From Acidimicrobiaceae bacterium (lineage in GTDB: Bacteria; Actinomycetota; Acidimicrobiia; Acidimicrobiales; Palsa-688): a DNA stretch of 13,438 bases. Location of the stretch: the NCBI GenBank assembly GCA_030838025.1, contig JAUTXM010000349.1:1-13438 (forward strand), read 5' to 3'. Under the pieces are notes generated by a model, which saw only the letters and a list, made by a program, of their open reading frames with translations, did no database searches and was not told the DNA's origin. A program made the position numbers and the translations under genes. Of this stretch, positions 1 to 6,051 are shown in pieces (the first letter of the stretch is position 1; each line of letters starts with the position of its first letter).

Positions 1-589
1 ACGGCCAGCAACCGATCGACAGGTAACCCTGATCGACCAGCGGGTTGACCGGAATGTCGTGATCCTCGACGTAGCCCGACACATCGAGATCGGTCCAGTT
101 GGCCAGCGGGTTGATCTTGATCAGCCCCCGGATGTCGTGATGCACGATGGGGGTGGCGGCCCGGCTCGGCGACTCGTCTCGTCGGACCCCGCTCATCCAG
201 GCCTGCTTGCCGAACAGCGCCCGGTCCAGCTGGCCGCTCTTGATGGCCGAGCAGCAGTTCTCGGGGTCGACCCGCCACAGCTCCTCGGCCTGGGGCAGCG
301 CGGTCATGACCCGCAGGTTGAGGCCGTAGCGCCGCCTGACCACCTCGACCGTCTCCAGCGTCTCGGGGAAGTGGTACCCGGTGTCGATGAACACCACCTC
401 GATCGACGGCTCCACCTTGACGGCCAGGTCGATCAGCACGGCGTCGGTCATCGATGCCGTCAGGCACAGGTGGGGGTGGAAGTTGTCCACCGCCCAACGG
501 ATCACCGAGCTGGCCGACGCCGTCTCGAAGCGAGCCGCGATCTCGGCCAGCTCCGCCGTCGTGAGGTCGGATGTGTGCAGGAGGCTCAT
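1..589 (-). CDS. cysH: Adenylyl-sulfate (APS/PAPS) reductase CysH, 3' end cut by window edge
   Basis: This gene reduces activated sulfate (APS or PAPS) to sulfite in the cytoplasm during assimilatory sulfate reduction. Reading leftwards from ATG at 589 gives 196 whole residues before the window ends. Visible family signatures are the PP-loop-like SMTDAVLIDLA (about residues 46-56), FIDTGYHFPET, a PENCCSAIKSG block with paired Cys112-Cys113, and a closing LSIGCWP with Cys194. The Cys pair followed 80 residues later by another Cys matches the CC-X80-CxxC ligand set of 4Fe-4S APS reductases; the last Cys lies outside the window. By family knowledge this favours APS over PAPS as substrate. The start has an AAGGAAGGG stretch roughly 10 bases upstream. 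The gene lies 62 bases after the sulfite reductase on the same strand, so the two probably form one operon and catalyse consecutive steps. Confidence 0.93.
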   Translation of the reverse strand, partial: MSLLHTSDLTTAELAEIAARFETASASSVIRWAVDNFHPHLCLTASMTDAVLIDLAVKVEPSIEVVFIDTGYHFPETLETVEVVRRRYGLNLRVMTALPQAEELWRVDPENCCSAIKSGQLDRALFGKQAWMSGVRRDESPSRAATPIVHHDIRGLIKINPLANWTDLDVSGYVEDHDIPVNPLVDQGYLSIGCWP

Positions 590-651
590 CGGAGCGTGGA
601 CCCTTCCTTGCAGGGGAGTAGGGCGGTCAGGGCGGTGATTCCGTCAGTCCG

Positions 652-2448
652 TCAGGTGCCGGCGCACTCGCCGGCACCGACCTCGGCCACGTAGGGCCCG
701 GTCTCGTCGTAGTCAACGTAGAAATCGGGGCGTTCCTCCGGGGTGGGCCACACGTCGAGCTCCTTCAGCTCGGCGCCGACCACCGACGGCCCGCCCACCC
801 GGTCGAGCCAGTGGGCGAAGGTCTCGCCCGCCACCCGCTCGCCCGCGAATCGCCCGATGACCCGCACCGCAGCCTCGGGCGCCGCCTTGGCGGGCAACCG
901 CAACGCCTTGGCGCCGAACTCGATCTGGGTCTGGCCCACGTGGCCGCCCAGCAGCATCTGGTAGCCCGGAGCCGACTGGCCGTGGGCCCGGCGCTCGGCT
1001 CCGAAGAAACCGATGTCGGCGATGTGATGCTGGCCGCAGGAGTTGGTGCAGCCCGAGATGTTGATCCTGACGCCGCCGATGTCGGCCAGCCCGGCGCTTT
1101 CCAGCGCCACGCCGATGGCGTCGGCCAGGCCCCGGCTCTGGGTGACCGCCAGGTTGCAGGTGTCGGCACCCGGGCAGGCGACCACATCGCGCGCCAGCTC
1201 GGCACCGGGCTCGGCCATGCCGATGACCGCCAAACGGGCGTGCAGGAACGACAGCTGGTCCGGTGCCAGGCCCCGGAACACCACGTTCTGGCGGTTGGTC
1301 ACCCGAACTTCGAGGTCGAACTCCCGCTGGATGGCCGCCAGCGAGCGGAACTGGTCCGACGTGATATCGCCCAGGCGGCAGAAGGCGTAGGCCGACACGG
1401 TGCCCTTGGCCACCCCGACCACGACATTGGCCGTCTCCCAACGCTGGTAACTGTCGCCCGGGCCCAGGCGCAGCGTGACGGGCGAGCCCACCGGCGTCGG
1501 GGTCGTCCCTGCGCCGATGCCGGCTGGGGCATCACCACGCTCGGCGACCAGCGGCGGGATGCCACCGGGCCACGTGCTCGACGCCATCAGGGTTTTGCGT
1601 TCCTTCAGCACCCGGCGGCGCAGCTCGTCGATGCCGAGCGTGTCGACGAGCCACTTCATCCGGGCGCGCAGCTTGTTGTCCCGATTCCCGTAGTGGTCGA
1701 AGGTCCTCAGGCAGGCTTCGATGGTGGCCAGCAGGTCCTGGCGGGACGTGAACGGCTCGAGTGCCAACGCCGCGTGAGGGTTGGCGCCCAGCCCACCGGC
1801 GACGAACACGCGGAAACCGGGCTCGACCGTGCCGTCCTCGCGAGGCTGTCCGACGGCGACCACGCCGACGTCGTTGAACATGGCCTGACCGCAGTCCGTG
1901 GCGCAGCCCGAGAAGTTGATCTTGAACTTGCGGGGCAGGCGCTGCCCATAGGGGTGGTGGAGGAAGTGGCGGTACGTGGCCTCGGCCCAGGGGCTGATGT
2001 CGAGCACCTCGAAGGGGCACGCTCCCGCCAGGTGGCACCCGGCCACGTTGCGAACGGTGTCGCCGCAGGCCTCCCGGGTGTTGAGCCCGACGCTTGCCAG
2101 GTCACGCATCACCTGGGGGATCCGCTCCAGAGGCACGAAGTGGAACTGGATGTTCTGCCGGGTGGTGATGTGGCCCCACCCGCGGCTGTAGGTGTCGCCG
2201 ATGTAGCCCAGCATCTCGAGCTGCTCGGGCACCAGTGATCCGTACGGGACCTTGACCCGGACCATCTGGTTGTAGCCGCCTTGGCGCTGGCCATAGATGC
2301 CGTTGTTGAGGCGGAAGATCCGGAACACGTCTTCTTCGATCTCACCGGCCAGGAACTGGGCCAGGACGGTCTCGAACTTGGCGATGTCAGCGGCGATGTC
2401 CGCGGCGATGGCAGGATCGATCTGGAGCGTCTCCACGGGTACAGTCAA
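652..2448 (-). CDS. sir: Ferredoxin-dependent sulfite reductase (nitrite/sulfite reductase family)
   Basis: This 598-residue cytoplasmic siroheme enzyme carries out the six-electron reduction of sulfite to sulfide. The siroheme/4Fe-4S ligands are the pair C425-x5-C431 (in ACPGADTC) and the pair C467-x3-C471 (in SGCTNSCGQ). The N-terminal half carries the usual TTRQNIQFHF substrate-side motif near residues 95-104, NVAGCHLAGACPFE near 134-147, and the half-repeat NFSGCATDCGQ near 178-188; the related TNRQNVVFRG near 384-393 marks the second half. Length is normal for the actinobacterial NirA/SirA group. That family also includes nitrite reductases, but the cysH gene directly downstream argues for sulfite. 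The start used is TTG at 2448; a GTG four codons further in is an alternative. Neither has a clear ribosome binding site, so the start is uncertain. A 14-bp palindrome lies 12 bases upstream. Confidence 0.93.
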   Translation of the reverse strand: MTVPVETLQIDPAIAADIAADIAKFETVLAQFLAGEIEEDVFRIFRLNNGIYGQRQGGYNQMVRVKVPYGSLVPEQLEMLGYIGDTYSRGWGHITTRQNIQFHFVPLERIPQVMRDLASVGLNTREACGDTVRNVAGCHLAGACPFEVLDISPWAEATYRHFLHHPYGQRLPRKFKINFSGCATDCGQAMFNDVGVVAVGQPREDGTVEPGFRVFVAGGLGANPHAALALEPFTSRQDLLATIEACLRTFDHYGNRDNKLRARMKWLVDTLGIDELRRRVLKERKTLMASSTWPGGIPPLVAERGDAPAGIGAGTTPTPVGSPVTLRLGPGDSYQRWETANVVVGVAKGTVSAYAFCRLGDITSDQFRSLAAIQREFDLEVRVTNRQNVVFRGLAPDQLSFLHARLAVIGMAEPGAELARDVVACPGADTCNLAVTQSRGLADAIGVALESAGLADIGGVRINISGCTNSCGQHHIADIGFFGAERRAHGQSAPGYQMLLGGHVGQTQIEFGAKALRLPAKAAPEAAVRVIGRFAGERVAGETFAHWLDRVGGPSVVGAELKELDVWPTPEERPDFYVDYDETGPYVAEVGAGECAGT

Positions 2449-2460
2449 TCAAAGTCGAGT

Positions 2461-2474
2461 TAGTTGATCAACTA
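2461..2474. promoter_or_regulatory. Perfect palindrome, candidate operator of the sulfur operon
   Basis: TAGTTGATCAACTA reads identically on both strands. It lies 12 bases upstream of the sulfite reductase start and about 115 bases upstream of the divergent small gene. A symmetric TTGATCAA core is the kind of site bound by dimeric winged-helix repressors, but I cannot name the regulator. The position suits control of sulfur assimilation. No convincing -35/-10 pair is visible around it. Confidence 0.5.
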
Positions 2475-2590
2475 CTTCCGGGTTTTGTTTTCTCGACTGG
2501 GATTGCCGGCAAGGGGGGCCAGCGCCGGAGCCGCTGATATCGTCGAGGGGCGACGACGCCAATCGTGGCTTGCGCCGACAGGAGGTGGCA

Positions 2591-2899
2591 GTGACCGAAG
2601 ACGAGGTATTTGACGCCATCATGACGGCCAAGCCGGGGCCGGACGAGATTCTGTTCGTCGGCCGCCTCGGAAAGGACTACGCCTGGCGTCTGGTCGCCCC
2701 TGGTGAGCCGATGATCGGCGAGATCGACGGCGCATTTCCTGATGCCTGGATGTTCAGCACCATCGCGTGGCCGCGTGAGTCCGACGAGGAGGTCCAGCGG
2801 GCCTTCTTCGACGACTTGCTGGCGGAGGTCGAGACGATGGCCGATGGTGCCGACCGCTGTCGCTGGGAGTTCGACGACCCGTATGGGTACCGACACTAG
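2591..2899 (+). CDS. Small acidic hypothetical protein
   Basis: This 102-residue protein is of unknown function; I recognise no domain. The start is GTG at 2591 because a strong AGGAGG lies at 2580-2585, five bases upstream. An in-frame start at 2570 would place that site inside the gene. The protein is rich in Asp and Glu and in Trp/Phe, has no signal peptide and no membrane segment, and looks like a compact cytoplasmic alpha/beta protein. Its C-terminal part (about residues 60-90, with SDEEVQRAFFDDLLAEVETMA) should form an amphipathic helix, and it ends in a Trp/Tyr-rich WEFDDPYGYRH tail. It is divergent from the sulfite reductase and 101 bases ahead of the secreted protease. The strong ribosome binding site and a coding-like composition argue that it is real. 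No function is assigned. Confidence 0.65.
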   Translation: MTEDEVFDAIMTAKPGPDEILFVGRLGKDYAWRLVAPGEPMIGEIDGAFPDAWMFSTIAWPRESDEEVQRAFFDDLLAEVETMADGADRCRWEFDDPYGYRH

Positions 2900-3000
2900 T
2901 TCAGGAATCTTCAGGTCTGTAGGTTGACCGGCCGGACGTAGATTCGCGCCTACCGGCTCGTCCCGCACCGGCCGGAGTGGGCAGGGTCGAAGGAGGGGTC

Positions 3001-4428
3001 ATGCACCTACGTCGTAGTCGTTCGGTCCTGGCATCGGTTGCCCTGGTCGGGATCGGAGTGATGTCCCCTGGTGCCGGTGCAGCCGCCAATGCCGCCCACG
3101 CCGTCAGCCAGGCGGCGCGAGTGATGCCGTTTGCCCCCACCCACGTACTGAAGCAGACACTCAGCTTTCCCCCTGACACCCAGTACTGCCGGGCCAACAT
3201 TGGCATCTCCTGCTATCAACCGGCCCAGTTCCAGCGGGCCTACGATCTCAACGCCCTGTACGCCCAGGGCCTGACCGGCGCGGGCTCGACCATCGTGATC
3301 GTCGATGCCTTCGGCTCGCCCACGATCGCCGCCGACTTGCAGCACTTCGACCAGACCTTCGGGCTGCCGGATCCACCGAGCTTCCACGAGATCGAGCCTG
3401 CGGGTGCGGTGCCCGCCTTCCCGTCCGACCCGTTCGGCGCGAGCGACCGATCGGGTTGGGCGGTCGAGACCACCCTCGATGTCGAGTGGTCCCATGCCAT
3501 GGCCCCGGGAGCCAACATCCTCCTCGTGGCCACGCCCCAGTCGGAAACCGAAGGGGTGCAGGGCTTTCCCGAGATCGTCCAGGCCGAGAACTATGTGATC
3601 AACCACAATCTGGGCGACGTCATCAGCCAGAGCTTCGGTGCCACCGAGCAGACGTTCAACAGCCCCCAGGAGATCCTCAACCTGCGCAGCGCGTTCGTCA
3701 ACGCTCAGGCGCACAACGTCACGGTGCTCGGGTCCTCCGGCGATTTCGGAGCCACCGACCTCGAGTCGGATTTCAGCTGCTGCTACCCATTCCGCGTGAA
3801 TTCGTGGCCGTCGTCTGATCCGCTCGTGACGTCGATAGGCGGCACGCAACTCCTGCTCGACAACGCCGGGAATCGCCTGGCTCCCGACGTGGTCTGGAAC
3901 GACGGGTTCGGGGCCGGCGGTGGTGGGCTTTCCACGGTCTTCGCCCGGCCCGCCTTCCAAGATCACGTGCGCGACAAGGTCGGCGCCGCCCGAGGCACGC
4001 CGGACGTCAGCCTCAGTGCCGCGGTCGACGGGGGTGTGGTCTTCTATTACAGCTTCTGCGACTACAGCCGTAACAACCCCTCGACTGGGATGCCGCCGTT
4101 GTGCGGCCCGCAGTGGCACATCGTGGGTGGCACCAGCGAGGCATCGCCGCTGTTCGCGGGCATCGTCGCCATCGCCGACCAGGCAGCGGGCCACCGGCTC
4201 GGCTGGCTGAACCCGGCGCTGTACGCCCACCCGGGTCAGGATGCCAGCCGGGGAATGCCGGACATCACGCGCGGCAACAACAGCCTGGTGTTCTGCTCGT
4301 CCAGTTGCGGGACGCCGAGCGAGGTGGACACCACCGTGACGGGATTCCAGGCGGTAGCGGGTTATGACCTGGCGAGCGGCGTCGGAACCATCGATGCCGC
4401 AAAGTTCGTCGCCGCCATGGCTCGCTGA
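3001..4428 (+). CDS. Secreted sedolisin-type serine protease (S53 family) lacking the usual propeptide
   Basis: This is a predicted exported serine-carboxyl endopeptidase of 475 residues. ATG at 3001 has AAGGAGG four bases upstream. Residues 1 to about 34 form a signal peptide: HLRRSRS, a hydrophobic stretch, then an Ala-rich region with AHA cleavage candidates. The catalytic domain begins near residue 71 (CYQPAQFQRAY). The sedolisin triad and oxyanion residues are all visible: E156 and D160 in AVETTLDVEW, D248 in SSGDFGA, and S379 in GGTSEASP. The C-terminal PDITRGNN and GYDLASGVG blocks match the region that binds calcium in the family. Eight cysteines are compatible with extracellular disulfides. 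Most sedolisins carry an N-terminal propeptide of roughly 170-200 residues; here only about 40 residues separate the signal peptide from the catalytic domain. The nearest genes suggest no partner, and the substrate is unknown. Confidence 0.9.
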   Translation: MHLRRSRSVLASVALVGIGVMSPGAGAAANAAHAVSQAARVMPFAPTHVLKQTLSFPPDTQYCRANIGISCYQPAQFQRAYDLNALYAQGLTGAGSTIVIVDAFGSPTIAADLQHFDQTFGLPDPPSFHEIEPAGAVPAFPSDPFGASDRSGWAVETTLDVEWSHAMAPGANILLVATPQSETEGVQGFPEIVQAENYVINHNLGDVISQSFGATEQTFNSPQEILNLRSAFVNAQAHNVTVLGSSGDFGATDLESDFSCCYPFRVNSWPSSDPLVTSIGGTQLLLDNAGNRLAPDVVWNDGFGAGGGGLSTVFARPAFQDHVRDKVGAARGTPDVSLSAAVDGGVVFYYSFCDYSRNNPSTGMPPLCGPQWHIVGGTSEASPLFAGIVAIADQAAGHRLGWLNPALYAHPGQDASRGMPDITRGNNSLVFCSSSCGTPSEVDTTVTGFQAVAGYDLASGVGTIDAAKFVAAMAR

Positions 4429-4472
4429 CCGTCTCGTCGAGACCTGCGGGCGCGCCCCGCCAGACTGAAGAA

Positions 4473-4505
4473 GCCGGCCGTCATCCTTGCGGTCCCACGG
4501 CCGGC
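4473..4505. terminator. GC-rich hairpin downstream of the S53 protease gene
   Basis: GCCGGCCGT (4473-4481) pairs perfectly with ACGGCCGGC (4497-4505) across a 15-base loop, 44 bases after the protease stop codon. There is no T-run after it, so it is only a candidate terminator. A smaller GTCTCG-T-CGAGAC hairpin (4431-4443) lies right after the stop codon. The right arm belongs to the tandem repeat that follows. Confidence 0.35.
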
Positions 4506-4567
4506 GGTCCTAGAGCCGGCGGGGTCCAGGGACGGCGGGGTCCCACGGCCGGCGGGCTCCACGGCCG
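4489..4567. repeat. Five degenerate 15-17 bp tandem repeats
   Basis: Five consecutive units begin with GCGG and mostly end with an ACGGCCG-like segment: 4489-4503, 4504-4518, 4519-4534, 4535-4551 and 4552-4567. A representative unit is GCGGGGTCCCACGGCCG. Units differ by a few substitutions and one- or two-base indels. They occupy the gap between the protease and the membrane protein gene. It looks like a decayed minisatellite; no function is evident. Confidence 0.7.
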
Positions 4568-4621
4568 AGCGGTGACCGTCGGGCCGACGAACCGCCCTTT
4601 CTTGCGCGGGGACCGGCGGCG

Positions 4622-4627
4622 TAGAAT
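4622..4627 (+). promoter_or_regulatory. Possible -10 element (TAGAAT) for the Pycsar-like gene
   Basis: TAGAAT matches the TANNNT form of an actinobacterial -10 box and lies 37 bases before the TTG start of the following gene. The only -35-like hexamer (TTGCGC at 4602-4607) is 14 bases away, which is shorter than ideal. If this promoter is right, translation cannot begin at the upstream in-frame GTG at 4572. Confidence 0.3.
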
Positions 4628-4658
4628 CCGGCCTGTTCGGCGGCGAGGGAGTGGGAGT

Positions 4659-5276
4659 TTGGCAGATGGCATCGTGAGTTCGCCGCTCGACCCGGGTCTC
4701 GGACCACAGGTGCTCCCGGTGGCCGCGGCGCAGGACATTTCGCTTTCGGCGGTGACCCGGTTGGCCGAGGGCCTGATGCAAGAAGCGCGCCAGGAGCTGG
4801 CGCAAGCCGAGGCCAAGTCGGTCTGGCTCCTGAGCGCAGCGGTGATCGCGCTCGGGGCGGTGATCTCGGCGCTCGTCAGCGGCAAAGCGAGCCCCGGCAG
4901 TCTCAAATCGCCGGTGGCGCAGGCGCTGTTGTGGCTGGGATTCGCGGCCGCCGCCGCGGGCGTCTACTGGCTGTCGATGTCGCTCATGCCGAAGTTGGGC
5001 GGCGACGCCGAGAAGCACCGGTTGAACTACTTCGGGCATGCAGCCATGTACGGCGGAAAGAACAAGGACCGCCAGGCCATCCGGGCCGAGCTGGGGGCGG
5101 CGCTGGTGGCCGTGGCCAGCCGTCCCGACGACCTTGACCGCCTGGCCGACCGGCTCTTCGACATCAGCTCGATCGTGCTGCGAAAGTACCGGCGCATCCG
5201 CAAGGCCATCCAAGCGATGGGGCTGAGCGCGGTGCTGGTCGGCGCCGCGATCGCGCTCGACAACCTGTTGAAATAG
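4659..5276 (+). CDS. Three-helix membrane protein resembling Pycsar system effectors (PycTM/DUF5706-like)
   Basis: The encoded protein has 205 residues from TTG at 4659, which has GAGGGAG seven bases upstream; GTG at 4674 (200 residues) is the alternative. The order matches actinobacterial proteins annotated as Pycsar system effectors. An amphipathic helix leads into a QAEAKSVWLL block (the family's RADTKA-like position), followed by TM1 at about 54-73, TM2 at about 86-106, a NYFGH segment near 123-127, a helical region, DISSIVLRKYRRIRKA near 168-183, and TM3 at about 184-201. In known Pycsar systems a cyclase makes cCMP or cUMP on phage infection and a TM effector of this type disrupts the inner membrane. 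No cyclase gene is directly adjacent; the cyclase-STAND gene is about 0.8 kb away, convergent, with one gene between. The family match rests on remembered motif order; the antiphage role is inferred. Confidence 0.72.
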   Translation: MADGIVSSPLDPGLGPQVLPVAAAQDISLSAVTRLAEGLMQEARQELAQAEAKSVWLLSAAVIALGAVISALVSGKASPGSLKSPVAQALLWLGFAAAAAGVYWLSMSLMPKLGGDAEKHRLNYFGHAAMYGGKNKDRQAIRAELGAALVAVASRPDDLDRLADRLFDISSIVLRKYRRIRKAIQAMGLSAVLVGAAIALDNLLK

Positions 5277-5310
5277 AGATGCCGGGGCGGGTGGCGCTAC
5301 CAGGGGGCGG

Positions 5311-5877
5311 TCACTCGTGGCCAGGGAACACGTCGTCTTCGGACGTGTGCCACACGGGGTGGTCGCCGGCCGTCTCCACGTTGAAGCCGTAGTCGAACAC
5401 CAGCGTCCCGCCGTAGGTCGCTCCGAGCGACACCAGGATCGCCACGACGGCTGACAGCACCGCCAGCCCGACCCCGGTGCACGACGCGCTGTGATAGACG
5501 TTCAGCCGCCACGCGATATCCGCGAGGGCCAGCACGGTCACGGTGATCATGATCACCGCATGGGTGTTGATCGTCCGGCGGGCCTGGTTGCCGGGCTGGG
5601 AGGACTTGAGCCAGTCCCACCACCCGGTCAGGGCGGCCAGCAGCGACACCGCGGCCCCGCCGATGAACACGTAGGTCGCCGCGTGGAAGAACTCCCCGGC
5701 CCAGGAGTGACTCGAACCGCCGACGACGGAGATGACATCGAACACAGCGGCCAGGACGTAGGCGGCGACGGGAAAGTCGGTGAACGGCGGGTGACTGGGC
5801 TTGCCGGCCCACCCCCGCAGCCCCTTGAACTTGCGTCCCCGCAACGTGATGGCGGGCCGCACCGAGAACTTCCTCAT
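5311..5877 (-). CDS. DUF2231-family four-helix membrane protein
   Basis: This is a 188-residue integral membrane protein of unknown biochemical role. The start is ATG at 5877 with GGAGGA seven bases upstream. The family signature is visible as GKPSHPPFTDFP (about 25-36) entering TM1 (36-53), then TM2 (66-84) ending in GWWDW, a His at 106 entering TM3 (106-124), TM4 (135-153), and the closing YGGTLVFDYGF (155-165). The periodic His residues at helix ends and the overall layout recall cytochrome b561-like and heme- or redox-linked membrane proteins, but no function is proven for DUF2231. A short hydrophilic tail with several His and Asp residues follows. Upstream lies a well-formed inverted repeat, suggesting its own regulation. 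It is convergent with the Pycsar-like gene, with stop codons 34 bases apart. Confidence 0.82.
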   Translation of the reverse strand: MRKFSVRPAITLRGRKFKGLRGWAGKPSHPPFTDFPVAAYVLAAVFDVISVVGGSSHSWAGEFFHAATYVFIGGAAVSLLAALTGWWDWLKSSQPGNQARRTINTHAVIMITVTVLALADIAWRLNVYHSASCTGVGLAVLSAVVAILVSLGATYGGTLVFDYGFNVETAGDHPVWHTSEDDVFPGHE

Positions 5878-5888
5878 GCCGGTTCCTC

Positions 5889-5916
5889 CTTCGGTGGTCG
5901 GTCTTCGGTGGTCGGG
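5889..5916. repeat. 14-bp tandem duplication in the leader of the DUF2231 gene
   Basis: CTTCGGTGGTCGGT (5889-5902) is followed immediately by CTTCGGTGGTCGGG (5903-5916), two copies with 13 of 14 bases the same. It lies just upstream of the ribosome binding site of the minus-strand DUF2231 gene, so it would be in its 5' untranslated region. No function is evident. Confidence 0.6.
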
Positions 5917-5979
5917 CTACCGATGGCGCCGGCCAACGCGTGCGGGCGCCACCCCGTCGGCGGCCTGACACAGCCTAGT

Positions 5980-6009
5980 CTGTAAAGTACCGATGTTCAT
6001 ACTTTAGAG
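5980..6009. promoter_or_regulatory. Inverted repeat, candidate operator/promoter of the DUF2231 gene
   Basis: CTGTAAAGTA (5980-5989) and TACTTTAGAG (6000-6009) form 10-base arms with one mismatch around a 10-base spacer. It is an AT-rich island in GC-rich DNA, about 105 bases upstream of the DUF2231 start. The TAAAGTA-N10-TACTTTA core looks like a dimeric repressor site. The cyclase gene ends just beyond it, so the DUF2231 gene is the likely target. The regulator is unknown. Confidence 0.5.
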
Positions 6010-6051
6010 TTCACACACACCGCGCCGGTACCGGCCAGGCGGCCGCGTTGG

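Noticed and set aside
811..2238. Long plus-strand open frame opposite the sulfite reductase
   Set aside because: The minus strand here encodes a complete, motif-rich sulfite reductase. The plus frame is a mirror of high-GC coding DNA with no recognisable protein motifs.
2924..2944. TTGACC and TAGATT as a -35/-10 pair for the protease gene
   Set aside because: Only nine bases separate them, far too few for a standard promoter.
3007..4230. 407-codon minus-strand frame opposite the S53 protease
   Set aside because: The plus strand carries the signal peptide and full catalytic set; the minus frame shows no family features.
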